Of a stretch of 64,000 bases of DNA, positions 19,049-28,094 are shown in pieces. The translations under genes were made by a program, and so were the position numbers. The notes beneath the pieces were generated by a model. It did no database searches and had not been told where the DNA came from. It saw only the letters and a list, made by a program, of their open reading frames with translations. Every line of letters starts with the position of its first letter. Within the stretch, counting starts at the first letter, position 1. This DNA comes from Variovorax sp. V213 (GTDB lineage: Bacteria; Pseudomonadota; Gammaproteobacteria; Burkholderiales; Burkholderiaceae_C). The DNA lies in contig NZ_AP028664.1 of assembly GCF_041154455.1 (NCBI RefSeq), positions 2,977,001 to 3,041,000 on the forward strand. Reading direction: 5' to 3'.

Positions 19049-19310
19049 CTCTGTCTTGTCTCTCTGTGAATTTCGAATCTGATGCAGTCTAGTGAAGCAC
19101 ACGTGTCCTGCGCATTCCTCGTGTGGCACAGCTGTTATGGCAGCGCGCGCATACCTGAACCCAACTAGTCCATCGCAAGCATCCGATGCGTGCGCAGTCA
19201 TATCTGCATTGCACCGCACGGTGTGGCTCGATGAAGTCTTACTGCCTAACCTGCCCGCCGGCCACCCCGAGGGAGTGGTCGCATCACAACGCATTCTGGA
19301 GACAAATCAA

Positions 19311-20348
19311 ATGAGAACTACTTTCACCGCCGCGGCGGCGAGCGCCATGGCGCTCGCCCCGCTTTCATTCAACGCGCAGGCCCAGTCCAGCGTCACGCTC
19401 TTCGGCGTCGTGGACCTGGCCATGCGCCAGACCAACGCTTCTGATGGATCACGCGTGCGCACTCTCTCATCGGGAGGATTGACGGGCAGCCGCTTCGGTA
19501 TTCGCGGCACGGAGGACCTTGGCGGCGGCTTGAGCGCAGGCTTCTGGTTCGAGGCCGACGTCTCTCCAGACACGGGCCTGACGAATGCCACTGCCTACTG
19601 GAGCCGGCGCTCCACCCTGTCGCTCACCAGTAGCGATTGGGGCGAACTGCGCATGGGACGCGACTACGTCCCGCTTTTCACGAAGCAGTACGCCTCCTTC
19701 TCACCCTTCGGCCCCAACGGCGTTGCCTCCAACGGAAGTCTCTTCTTCGGGACGCCGTCACTGCTGGGCTCCGGATCCGGCGCCGGCGTGCGCGCGGACA
19801 ACATGATCAAGTACATCTTGCCGCGCGACCTGGGCGGCTTCTACGGCGAGGTGATGGGCAGCTTCGCGGAAGGCCGCGACGCGAACCGCCACCGCGGCGG
19901 CGTGTTCGGCTATGCCAGCGGCCCTGTCGACATCAATGTCGGCGTCGGACGAACCAGCGATGCGAAGGGATTGCACTGGATCCGGCTGTCGAGCATTGGC
20001 GCTTCCTACAACGCAGGCTGGGCCCGGTTCACCACACTGTTCCAACATGCCAAGTACCTCCAGCGCCGCCAGCAGACGATGGACGTCGGCGTGTCGGTCC
20101 CTGTGGGCGCCGGCGTGCTGAAAGCGAACTACATCCGCGCGGATCAAAGCGGCGCCGGCACTGACGCCAACGATGCCAACCAGGTCAGCCTGGGCTACGT
20201 GCACTTCCTGTCCAAGCGCACGGCGCTGTACAGCACGTTCTCGCGCGTCAGCAACAAGGGCAAGCAGGTCTTCGGGCTCGGCGGCATCGCGCCGCCCGCC
20301 TCCGGAAGCGTGCGCGGCCTTGAGTTTGGGATCAACCATTCGTTCTGA
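19311..20348 (+). CDS. Gram-negative porin (Omp32-like trimeric family)
   Basis: 345 residues. A signal peptide (MRTTFTAAAASAMALAPLSFNAQA) is followed by the beta-proteobacterial porin N-terminus QSSVTLFGVVDLAMR and repeated amphipathic strands, ending in GLEFGINHSF with the terminal Phe needed for outer-membrane insertion. A GGAGA site lies about 8 bases before the ATG; the longer upstream frame has no signal peptide and is rejected. In a catabolic cluster such porins usually admit the small anionic substrate. Confidence 0.94.
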   Translation: MRTTFTAAAASAMALAPLSFNAQAQSSVTLFGVVDLAMRQTNASDGSRVRTLSSGGLTGSRFGIRGTEDLGGGLSAGFWFEADVSPDTGLTNATAYWSRRSTLSLTSSDWGELRMGRDYVPLFTKQYASFSPFGPNGVASNGSLFFGTPSLLGSGSGAGVRADNMIKYILPRDLGGFYGEVMGSFAEGRDANRHRGGVFGYASGPVDINVGVGRTSDAKGLHWIRLSSIGASYNAGWARFTTLFQHAKYLQRRQQTMDVGVSVPVGAGVLKANYIRADQSGAGTDANDANQVSLGYVHFLSKRTALYSTFSRVSNKGKQVFGLGGIAPPASGSVRGLEFGINHSF

Positions 20349-20460
20349 TGGTTTCCGGGCCTGATCGAAACGATAAGGGCCTTTGGGGCGACCCTGCCGG
20401 CAGCGTCGGCGTGGTCCGACGCCGTTGCGATCACTTCGCAGGGCGTCGGCGCTCACTCTT

Positions 20461-21273
20461 TCAGACCGGGATGACCAGCCGCTTGCTGGACTGGAAGCCG
20501 GTCGGCACGCTCGAGAGCTGCAGCTCGTTCTGCAGCCCACCCATCGCGACGTAATGCCGATCCGTGTTGTTCATCGTGTCGCGCGACACGGTCCGGCCGG
20601 TGTACAGCGGATTGCTCAGCACCACGCTGTTGATGGCCTCGGGGAAGTACAGCTGCCCCGTGTAGGACGCCGTGTCGCCCACAGTAGCGCCTGGGTAGAC
20701 CTTGACGTGTACATGCGGCGTGCGGGTGGCGTACCACGACGGATAGAGGATACGAAACCGTGCGCACCCCAATGCGTCTGTGACCTGGACACCCCGCAGG
20801 AAGTGCTGCGTGAGATCCTGCTCGGGATAGTGCGGTGCCTCCGGCGGCACCTGACCGAGGGGAACCTGCGTGTAGCCAGGTACGTCCGGGTTCACGTTCG
20901 GGTATTCCGAATACATGCCGCGACTGTCGCAACTCCAGACGGCCACAGCGGCGCCGACGACCGGCGAGCACGCTGAATTGCGGATCGTCAGCTCGAGGTC
21001 GAGGATGACGCCGGTCTTATCCTCGCGCAAGTCGCTGCGCACCAGGTTGAGCGCGGTGTAGAAAGGGCCCGTGCGTCCGTCCGGGCTAAGAACGCACGAG
21101 TTCGCCAGCGCAGACGACCTCATGACGCTGCCGGCAAGGCCTACTGCACCGGGCACGAACACCCTGCCATGCGACATGAGCGCGGCCGCTAGTGCGGTGA
21201 TCTTCGTCAACCCAGTGCGACGATTCATGTCGACAACATCGCGGGACTTCTGCTGCTCAAGCTCTTTTTTCAT
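20461..21273 (-). CDS. Exported intradiol-type ring-cleavage dioxygenase homologue
   Basis: 270 residues. The catalytic domain shows the intradiol family features: GPFY, DSRGMYSEYP, then RILYPSWYATRTPHVHVKV, which supply the two Tyr and two His Fe(III) ligands. Unlike cytoplasmic catechol or protocatechuate dioxygenases, an N-terminal hydrophobic segment (about residues 20-50, MNRRTGLTKITALAAALM) suggests export, possibly by Tat given the RR pair. A start at the internal MNRRTG (21228) is possible. The N-terminal dimerisation helices of catechol 1,2-dioxygenases are absent. This exported class includes proteins of uncertain substrate, so true ring cleavage is inferred. Confidence 0.85.
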   Translation of the reverse strand: MKKELEQQKSRDVVDMNRRTGLTKITALAAALMSHGRVFVPGAVGLAGSVMRSSALANSCVLSPDGRTGPFYTALNLVRSDLREDKTGVILDLELTIRNSACSPVVGAAVAVWSCDSRGMYSEYPNVNPDVPGYTQVPLGQVPPEAPHYPEQDLTQHFLRGVQVTDALGCARFRILYPSWYATRTPHVHVKVYPGATVGDTASYTGQLYFPEAINSVVLSNPLYTGRTVSRDTMNNTDRHYVAMGGLQNELQLSSVPTGFQSSKRLVIPV

Positions 21274-21406
21274 TGGAATGACTCTTTGGATGCCACTGCA
21301 GATGACCGCTGCACGGTTGCGGATGCAACCATCGACAGCCGGCTCTCGACGTCCAGTGGGGTGACGCCGGTATCAGGATTTCGTTGTTGTTCGCCATGAG
21401 TGGCAA

Positions 21407-22330
21407 TCACAGCCCGATCCGCTGCCAGTCGTGATTGCGTATCGCGACGGTCAGTTCTTCGGTGAGCCACGCGATGTTCTGATTCGGTTCGTTGCCGGTC
21501 TCGCCGGCACCGGGACACCGCCCCGTCAGGAGGCAGCGATCGGTGAAGGAGTGCACATCCTCGTTGCAGCCGGGCGTCGTCCTGCAAACGGCGGTGTCGA
21601 ACGCCTGCACATAATCGTCCTCGGCCATCGCGTCGGTCCAACGGCTGTTCTGGCCGTTCGCCACGGCCATCCCTGCGAGTTCCCGCAGTGTCTGGCGCAT
21701 CGAGACGAGCACGTGAGGCCCGAGGTCCTTGAGCCATCCGCGCATCTGGGCCTTGGCCTTGTCCAAGTCTGCGGCCGGCAACGCCACACCGTCGGCGTCG
21801 TGGAGAGCCGGCGCGCTGAAAGGCGCCCCCTCTTTGGTGAGATCGGCGATCAACGCGGCCTCCGTTGCGGCGACCTCCTCGCTGCGCAACCGCAGAAGGT
21901 CGTCGCACTGTGCGGCGCGCGCTCGAATGCCGGCTTCGAGCTCTCGATAGGCATCGGGAAGCAGCGTGTCGCTAAAGCTTGCCGTGGTCAGCACGCGCTG
22001 ATGCGCAAACCCCCGGCATCGCATCAGCACGTCGACTGCGCGCAGCTTCTGCGCCCATGTGGCCCCGGGAGCCGCCCCGGCGGCGAGCACCGAAGCAAAT
22101 CCCTGACGCTCTAGTACGCCCGACTGGTCCGGTGCCTCGGGGGCGGACACCGGCCAGACGGCCTCTTCGGTGCTGTAGTAGACGCGAGGGTAGTCAGGTT
22201 CCGGGCCCAACAAAGCAATCCGTTCTTCCATGGATAAGCTGTCACGCCACGTTGCCAGAAAGTTGGACGCCGCGAAGGCGACAGTCACGGTGACCACAGC
22301 TCCCACTAGCAGTTTGGTTGCGACTTTCAA
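21407..22330 (-). CDS. Hypothetical protein with N-terminal signal anchor
   Basis: 307 residues. One hydrophobic segment (ATKLLVGAVVTVTVAFAASNF, about residues 4-24) is followed by a soluble, mainly helical domain with four or more Cys (MRCRGFAHQR, QCDDLLRLR, VCRTTPGCNEDVH, DRCLLTGRCPG). These could form disulphides in the periplasm. The family was not recognised. It lies on the same strand, 133 bases upstream of the exported dioxygenase, and may be co-transcribed with it. Confidence 0.75.
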   Translation of the reverse strand: MKVATKLLVGAVVTVTVAFAASNFLATWRDSLSMEERIALLGPEPDYPRVYYSTEEAVWPVSAPEAPDQSGVLERQGFASVLAAGAAPGATWAQKLRAVDVLMRCRGFAHQRVLTTASFSDTLLPDAYRELEAGIRARAAQCDDLLRLRSEEVAATEAALIADLTKEGAPFSAPALHDADGVALPAADLDKAKAQMRGWLKDLGPHVLVSMRQTLRELAGMAVANGQNSRWTDAMAEDDYVQAFDTAVCRTTPGCNEDVHSFTDRCLLTGRCPGAGETGNEPNQNIAWLTEELTVAIRNHDWQRIGL

Positions 22331-22608
22331 TGCAGCAGACCCTCAAAGTTTTCTTGCTCGGCGCGCTCACCGGCAACGCACTCTAGAACTCGGCCGTCCG
22401 ACGACCAATGCCTTCCTAACCAAAGCTGCTATGCGGCCGGCGTCAAGACATCGGTGCACGCGATCGCACTACGCCCGGATGAAGTCGAAGGCGCACGCGC
22501 ACGCACGGCCTCCCGCCACGCAGCTGGCATCGCGGCGTGTAGATGAGCAAAGACAGGAGGATTGGAAGGAGCGCGCCGACGGTGCCGGCACGTCCGGATG
22601 CCCCGGGG

Positions 22609-23382
22609 CTAGTTATCCAGGATGGCGACCGCGCGGGTCCAACCCGCCGACGCACCCTTCACCTTCACGGGGAAACAGGCGATCCGAAAACCCGTCGCGG
22701 GCAGCGCCTCCAGATTGCCGAGCTTCTCCAGGTGGCAGTAGCCGATGTGACGTCCGGCCTTGTGGCCTTCCCAGATGAGCCCCGCGTCGCGCGTCTGCTC
22801 GAACTTCTCGGCGATGTACACGAACGGCGCATCCCAGCTCCAGGCATCGGTGCCGGTGAGGCGCACGCCGCGCTCGAGCAGGTACATCGTCGCCTCCAGC
22901 CCCATGCCACAGCCCGAGGACACGAAGTCATCGTGCCCATAGCGCGCCCCGGCCGCCGTGTTGACCACGACAATGTCCAGCGGGTTCAGCACATGCCCCA
23001 CGCGCAGCAGCTCGGCTTCGACATCCTTGGCCGTAGCGACGTAGCCGTTCTCGAAATGACGAAAGTCCAGCTTCACGCCGCGCTGGAAGCACCAGTCCAG
23101 CGGCACTTCGTCGATGGTGATCGCGCGCTCGCCGCCGTTCATCGTGGGATGGAAGTGGTAAGGCGCGTCCAGGTGCGTGCCGTTGTGGGTGTTGAGCTGG
23201 ACGCGCTCGAAGGCCCAGGCCGCGCCGTCGGGCAGGTCCTCGGCCTTCGCACCGGGGAAGTACTTGAGCATCGAGTCAACGGACCCGTGGTGCCCGAAGT
23301 ACGTGATCTTCGGCGCTAGGTGCGGCGGGTCGGAGATGACGTCGTTCTCCAGAAATATCGAGATATCGATGATCTTTCCCAT
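22609..23382 (-). CDS. Cyclase family protein (kynurenine-formamidase-like metal hydrolase)
   Basis: 257 residues from MGKIIDISIFLENDV. The family metal site HNGTHLDAPYHFHP is complete (H-x3-H-D...H). Proteins of this fold hydrolyse amide, ester or lactone bonds or act on cyclic intermediates. An AAGGAG site is 8 bases from this ATG. An ATG two codons upstream (23388) overlaps the fumarylacetoacetase stop but is only 2 bases from the AAGGAG, so 23382 is preferred. It is the last gene of a four-gene minus-strand operon (hydrolase, Bug protein, FAH, cyclase). Confidence 0.88.
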   Translation of the reverse strand: MGKIIDISIFLENDVISDPPHLAPKITYFGHHGSVDSMLKYFPGAKAEDLPDGAAWAFERVQLNTHNGTHLDAPYHFHPTMNGGERAITIDEVPLDWCFQRGVKLDFRHFENGYVATAKDVEAELLRVGHVLNPLDIVVVNTAAGARYGHDDFVSSGCGMGLEATMYLLERGVRLTGTDAWSWDAPFVYIAEKFEQTRDAGLIWEGHKAGRHIGYCHLEKLGNLEALPATGFRIACFPVKVKGASAGWTRAVAILDN

Positions 23383-23384
23383 GC

Positions 23385-24704
23385 TCATTGCTCCTTGGCT
23401 GGCAGGACGAGGCCGGTGCATCGGCCCAATCCGATGCGGCGAAAGCCCGGGCGTTCGCACCAGGCAACGAGGGTGACTTCGTCGCCGTCTTCCACGAAGG
23501 CGCGCGTCTCTCCGCGCGGCAGGCTGATCGGCTTGGCTCCACCGTACGTCAGCTCCAGGATGCTACCCTGCATGCCGTCGTCGGGGCCGGAAATCGTTCC
23601 GCTGCCAATCAGGTCGCCGGGACGAAGGTTGCAGCCGTTGACTGTGTGATGCGCAACCATCTGTGCCGGCGTCCACCAGGCGTCGCGCGCGAAGACGGCC
23701 TGGCTGATGCGCGCGGGGGGGTCGCCGGCTTCGCGCATCGCCTGCGTTTGCAGCAGCGTGTCAATGCGGATGTCGAACGCGCCACGCGCGTCGTTGGCCT
23801 TCGAATGCAGATAGTCCTGCGGCGCCGGGTCGCCCGCTTCCCGCGCCACCAGAGGCGCGCGAAACGGCGCCAGCGCATCCAGGCCCACGACCCACGGCGA
23901 CACCGTGCTCGCGAAGTTCTTACTCAGGAAGGGACCGAGCGGTTGCGACTCCCAGGCCTGCAGATCGCGCGCCGACCAGTCGTTGAGCAGCGAGACGCCG
24001 GCCAGATGGCGGTCCGCATCATCGAGCGCGATCCGCGTGCCCAGCGCGTTGCCCACGCCGACATAGAAGCCGAGCTCCACCTCGAAGTCGATCTTGCGCG
24101 CGGGGCCAAACTGCGGCGGCTCCTCCGGCTGCGGCCGCGCTTGCCCGAGCGGGCGCACGACCGGCGTGCCACTCGGGACGATGGACGACGCGCGGCCGTG
24201 ATACGCGATGGGTAGGTGCTTGAAATTCGGCAGGAAGACCTGCCCCGGCCGGAACAGCCGGAAGGTGTTCATCGCGTGGTTAAGCGACGAAAAGAAATCC
24301 GTGTAGTCACCAACCTCGCACGGCAGGCCGAACTCGACCGAGGCCATCGACGACAGCGGCACCTCGTCCCGGCGCGCGTAGCCCGCTTCGAGCGTCCGCC
24401 ACGCGGCGTGCCTGAGCGCGGTCATCGCATCCGGTCCCAAAGCGAAGAGCTCGTTCAGTCGCGCGCCTTTCAGCGCGCCCACCATCTCGCCGGACAGCCC
24501 TTCGAGCAGCCCCGTGCTCGCGGCAAGGCTGAGATCGAGCACCTGATCGCCAATGCCAATGCCCGCGCGCATCGCCAGCCCCGGTGCGGGCCTGAACATG
24601 CACAGTGGCAGGTTCTGCAGCGGAAAGTCGCTGCGCTCGTCATTGGCGGCATCGACCCAGCTGCGGGCGCCGGCATCGTGGGTATGGTCCAGAGAGTTGT
24701 TCAT
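23385..24704 (-). CDS. Fumarylacetoacetase (FAH)
   Basis: 439 residues from MNNSLDHTHDAG, the full-length two-domain form. The N-terminal SH3-like domain has NLPLCMFR. The catalytic domain has DYTDFFSSLNHAMN, AYHGRASS, the metal-binding ELGFYVGVGN and the very typical LNDWSARDLQAWESQPLGPFLSKNF. FAH cleaves fumarylacetoacetate to fumarate and acetoacetate. No homogentisate dioxygenase is in the window, so the true substrate may be a related acylpyruvate. The start at 24704 follows family length; the upstream frame to 24779 overlaps the 3' end of the Bug-protein gene. Confidence 0.92.
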   Translation of the reverse strand: MNNSLDHTHDAGARSWVDAANDERSDFPLQNLPLCMFRPAPGLAMRAGIGIGDQVLDLSLAASTGLLEGLSGEMVGALKGARLNELFALGPDAMTALRHAAWRTLEAGYARRDEVPLSSMASVEFGLPCEVGDYTDFFSSLNHAMNTFRLFRPGQVFLPNFKHLPIAYHGRASSIVPSGTPVVRPLGQARPQPEEPPQFGPARKIDFEVELGFYVGVGNALGTRIALDDADRHLAGVSLLNDWSARDLQAWESQPLGPFLSKNFASTVSPWVVGLDALAPFRAPLVAREAGDPAPQDYLHSKANDARGAFDIRIDTLLQTQAMREAGDPPARISQAVFARDAWWTPAQMVAHHTVNGCNLRPGDLIGSGTISGPDDGMQGSILELTYGGAKPISLPRGETRAFVEDGDEVTLVAWCERPGFRRIGLGRCTGLVLPAKEQ

Positions 24705-24736
24705 CAGGCTATTTGATGGATTGTTCGTGAGATTTT

Positions 24737-25711
24737 TCAGTTGATCCGCACGCCGCTCGCCTTGGCGATGGGTGCCCACTGCGCGGTCTGCGCGCGCAGG
24801 AAGGATTCGAAGGCTTCAGAGCCGCGGTTGTCCGGCTGCAGGCCGAGCTTGGCGAACTGTTCCTTCAGGTCCGGCTGCGCGGTGATGTGAGCCAGCGAGT
24901 CCGCGATCTTGCGCAGGATCGGCTTGGGCGTGGCGGCCGGCGCAAACACGCCGTAGACGTTGACCGCGACGACCTTCGGAAAGCCCTGCTCGGACGTCGT
25001 AGGCACCTTCGGCAGCAAGGCGGAGCGCTGCGTGTCGGCCACAGCCAGTATCTTGATCCGGCCAGTCTCCTCCATCGCCAGCACTGCCCCCAGATCGGCG
25101 GTGAGCACGTCGATCTCGCCAGCCATGAGCGCGGTCACCGCCGGTGAACCACCGCGGTACGGAATGTCTTCCCACTTCACCGCCGCCGCCTCGGACAGCT
25201 GAGTTGCCACGAACTGCGTCACGGTTCCGGGTGCGGACAGCCCGTGGTTCACGCGCCCGGGTTTGGCCTTCGCGTAGCTGATGAACTCCGCCAGCGTGTT
25301 CTTGCCCAGCGCTGCATTGACCACGAACACATTGGGCGAATTCGCCACGGCCGCTACCGCGACCAGGTCCTTGGCGGGATCGAAGGGGAGCGTGGCGACG
25401 CTGGGCAGCGTCGTGCGCCCGCCCGCGCCGGCGAGCAGCACGGTGTAGCCGTCGGGCGCCGACTTCGCTACCGTGTCCCATCCGATGATGGTGGCCGCAC
25501 CGCCCTTGTTCTCGACGATGACCTGCTTGCCCCATTGCTGAGTCAGCTTCACCGCGATAGCGCGCGCAATCGCATCGACGGGGCCACCGGGGCTGAACGG
25601 TACGATGATGCGCACCGGCCGCGTCGGATAATTGTCGGTCTGGGCCGTCGCCGCGACGGCCGCGCCGCTCAGGCACGCCAGCAAAAGAATGCGGCACATG
25701 GTTCTTCTCAT
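24737..25711 (-). CDS. Bug/TctC-type periplasmic substrate-binding protein (first copy)
   Basis: 324 residues. The signal peptide is cleaved after about residue 23 (AVAATAQ). The TctC/Bug hallmarks are YPTRPVRIIVPFSPGGPVDAIAR and GGSPAVTALMAGEIDVL. These proteins bind carboxylates in the periplasm. No TctA/TctB membrane genes are present here, as is common for orphan Bug genes in beta-proteobacteria. It is preceded by the hydrolase gene and followed by FAH on the same strand, so it probably captures the pathway substrate or serves as a sensor. Confidence 0.92.
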   Translation of the reverse strand: MRRTMCRILLLACLSGAAVAATAQTDNYPTRPVRIIVPFSPGGPVDAIARAIAVKLTQQWGKQVIVENKGGAATIIGWDTVAKSAPDGYTVLLAGAGGRTTLPSVATLPFDPAKDLVAVAAVANSPNVFVVNAALGKNTLAEFISYAKAKPGRVNHGLSAPGTVTQFVATQLSEAAAVKWEDIPYRGGSPAVTALMAGEIDVLTADLGAVLAMEETGRIKILAVADTQRSALLPKVPTTSEQGFPKVVAVNVYGVFAPAATPKPILRKIADSLAHITAQPDLKEQFAKLGLQPDNRGSEAFESFLRAQTAQWAPIAKASGVRIN

Positions 25712-25743
25712 GGATGTCTCCTTGTATTTCTACGATAACGAAA

Positions 25744-26631
25744 TCAGGGTTGCAGCGTCCGGACCCATCCGACGATCGCTTCGCTCACGGCGGAGGGCTG
25801 CTCGGGAATCAGCGCATGGCCGGCCCGGGGAATGACCTGCACGGTCACCTTGTCGCCGAGGATGTCCTTGAGTTCATTGCGCGTGGCCGGCGGCCGCCAG
25901 GGGTCCTCGGCGCCCTGCAGGTCCAGGATCGGCGCGTTGCTCACCGGCCACCAGACATCCTTGGACGGTGTGGCGCCGGCCCTGCGGTATGCGTCGCGCA
26001 ACTCGGGGTGCCAGCCGTCCAGCCATGACGAGGCGTCGTTACCCGGCGCGAACATCGAGAACTGCAATTGCTTCAGTCGCTCTTCGCGCGGCTTGCCGGG
26101 GTCTGCCGCGATGGCCAGGGATTCGACCATGCCTTGGGGAAACACCTTGGCTGCAGCGCCAACTACCACGAGGCCGCGCACCCGCGGCGGATGCTCCAAG
26201 TCGGCGACCCGCGCGACGAAATGACCGTAGGCGTGGCCCACGATCACCGCACGCCCTCCTCCGAGCCTGTCGATCGCCAGCACCACGTCGCGCGCCAGGA
26301 CCGAGAGGTTCAACCCCTCCATCGGGCCGCGGCTGCGCCCCATGCCGCGCGGCTGGGGCCGCAGCACCCGGTAGCCCGCGCGGGCAATCTGCCGGGAGAC
26401 CACATCGAAATCCAGCGAATCGCGTTGGGAAGAAGGCAGGAGCACGATCGCGGGTCCGGTGCCGTCAACCAGCACATCGATGGCGACACCGCCGTCATGC
26501 AGCAGCTCACGGCCGCTTACCGGCTCTGCTGGCTGGGCGAGCGCGCCCGTTGCGGCCGCGGCAATCACGGCGGCGGCAACCCATGCTGGGAGAATGCGGC
26601 AGTACTGCCGGGGCGAGGGGGCTGAGGGCAT
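25744..26631 (-). CDS. Alpha/beta-hydrolase fold protein with altered nucleophile elbow
   Basis: 295 residues from MPSAPSPRQYC with a signal peptide (cleavage near GALAQPA). The fold is clear: an HG-like region near DGTGPAIVLLPSSQRDS, strand-helix repeats, and a C-terminal RAGHALIPEQP supplying the catalytic-type His. The elbow reads VGHAYGHF where the family norm is G-x-S-x-G, so the usual Ser is Ala. A subset of alpha/beta hydrolases is known with GHAFG-like elbows, so this is probably a conserved variant rather than damage, but ordinary esterase chemistry is unlikely. The start at 26631 is chosen because an AGGAGA site lies 8 bases upstream. First gene of the operon to the cyclase. Confidence 0.85.
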   Translation of the reverse strand: MPSAPSPRQYCRILPAWVAAAVIAAAATGALAQPAEPVSGRELLHDGGVAIDVLVDGTGPAIVLLPSSQRDSLDFDVVSRQIARAGYRVLRPQPRGMGRSRGPMEGLNLSVLARDVVLAIDRLGGGRAVIVGHAYGHFVARVADLEHPPRVRGLVVVGAAAKVFPQGMVESLAIAADPGKPREERLKQLQFSMFAPGNDASSWLDGWHPELRDAYRRAGATPSKDVWWPVSNAPILDLQGAEDPWRPPATRNELKDILGDKVTVQVIPRAGHALIPEQPSAVSEAIVGWVRTLQP

Positions 26632-26858
26632 CGTCGTTGTCTCCTGTGGCACGCATCCGGTTGGTGCGTCCTATGCCGTCGAATCTAGCCCGCCCGAGCA
26701 CGGACAGCCAGACGGCCGCCCCTCAAGGCTGAGTTGTCCGCGAAGTCATAGCTGCGGTATGCGCGGGCGCGCATGACAGAGTTGCGCCGCGAGTGCGTTG
26801 GCGGCGAGCGACGGCGCACCTAGAGTTCCATGCCTTCGAACCGCCGGAAACCAGATCG

Positions 26859-28094
26859 ATGACACCCCAAAAAGAAGGCCCCCTCTCGCACATCCGCGTG
26901 CTTGACCTGAGCCGCATCCTTGCCGCGCCGTGGGCGGGCCAGACGCTGGCCGACCTCGGTGCCGACGTGATCAAGGTCGAACGCCCTGGCGCCGGCGACG
27001 ACACTCGCAGTTGGGGTCCGCCCTACCTGCGCGATGCGCAGGGACAGGACACACGCGAGTCGGCCTACTACCTGGCCGCGAACCGCGGCAAGCGCTCCAT
27101 CGCCCTGAGCCTGGACAGGCCCGAAGCGCAGCAGGTGGTTCGCGAACTCGCGATGCGCTCGGACATCGTTCTCGAGAACTACAAGGCCGGCACGCTGGCG
27201 CGCTACGGGCTCGATGCACAGTCGCTGCGTGAACTGAATCCCCGCCTCATCTACTGCTCGGTGACTGGTTTCGGACAGACGGGGCCACGGCGCGACCAGC
27301 CGGCCTACGACTTCCTGATCCAGGCCATGGGCGGGCTGATGAGCGTCACCGGCGAGCGCGATGACCGCCCCGGCGGCGGGCCGCAGAAGGTGGGCATTCC
27401 CATCGTCGACCTGATGACCGGCATGTACACCACGGTCTCGGTGCTGGCCGCGCTGGCTCGCCGCAGCGAGACGGGCCTCGGCGAAACCATCGACATCGGC
27501 ATGCTCGACGTCCAGGTCGCGACGCTGTCGAACCAGGCCATGAACTACCTGATCTCCGGCCGCGTGCCTGCGCGCAACGGCAATGCGCATCCCAACATCC
27601 AGCCTCAGGACGTCTACGCCTGCGCCGACGGCGATGTGATCCTCGTCGTCGGCAACGACGGGCAGTTCGCCAAGCTATGCGAGGTGTTGGCGCTGAACGA
27701 AGTGGCGCGGGACGAACGCTTCGCGCTCAATGCGCAACGGGTGCGCAACATCGGGCAGTTGGCCCCGATGCTGCGCGAGTGCTTCGCGCGGTGGCGGCGT
27801 GAGGATCTCATCCGCGCGCTGGACGCTGCCGGGGTACCGTGCGGGCCGATCAACTCGATCGCGGACGTCTTCGAGGACCCGCAGGTGCAGGCACGCGAGA
27901 TGTTGCGCCAGGTGCCGCATCCCTGCGGCGTGGATGTGCCGCAGGTAGCCAGCCCGATGCGCTTCGGCGGTGGCACGCTGCCTATGCGCGCCGCTCCCCC
28001 GCAGCTCGGCGCCCACAGCGATGCCATCCTGGAGGAACTCGGCTACGACAGTCCTGGCATCGCATCGCTGCGCGCCGAAGGAGTGATCGCATGA
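26859..28094 (+). CDS. CaiB/BaiF (type III) CoA-transferase, first copy
   Basis: 411 residues from MTPQKEGPLSHIRVLDLSR. Family III CoA-transferase pattern: ILAAPWAGQTLADLGADVIKVERPGAGDDTR, then NRGKRSIALSL, with the catalytic-type Asp expected in the QPAYDFLIQAMGG region, and a C-terminal DAAGVPCGPINSIADVFEDPQV. Such enzymes move CoA between acyl groups to activate a carboxylic acid. Its stop overlaps the GST start (ATGA, 28091-28094). It is divergent from the hydrolase operon, so both sets probably share a control region at 26632-26858. Confidence 0.94.
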   Translation: MTPQKEGPLSHIRVLDLSRILAAPWAGQTLADLGADVIKVERPGAGDDTRSWGPPYLRDAQGQDTRESAYYLAANRGKRSIALSLDRPEAQQVVRELAMRSDIVLENYKAGTLARYGLDAQSLRELNPRLIYCSVTGFGQTGPRRDQPAYDFLIQAMGGLMSVTGERDDRPGGGPQKVGIPIVDLMTGMYTTVSVLAALARRSETGLGETIDIGMLDVQVATLSNQAMNYLISGRVPARNGNAHPNIQPQDVYACADGDVILVVGNDGQFAKLCEVLALNEVARDERFALNAQRVRNIGQLAPMLRECFARWRREDLIRALDAAGVPCGPINSIADVFEDPQVQAREMLRQVPHPCGVDVPQVASPMRFGGGTLPMRAAPPQLGAHSDAILEELGYDSPGIASLRAEGVIA

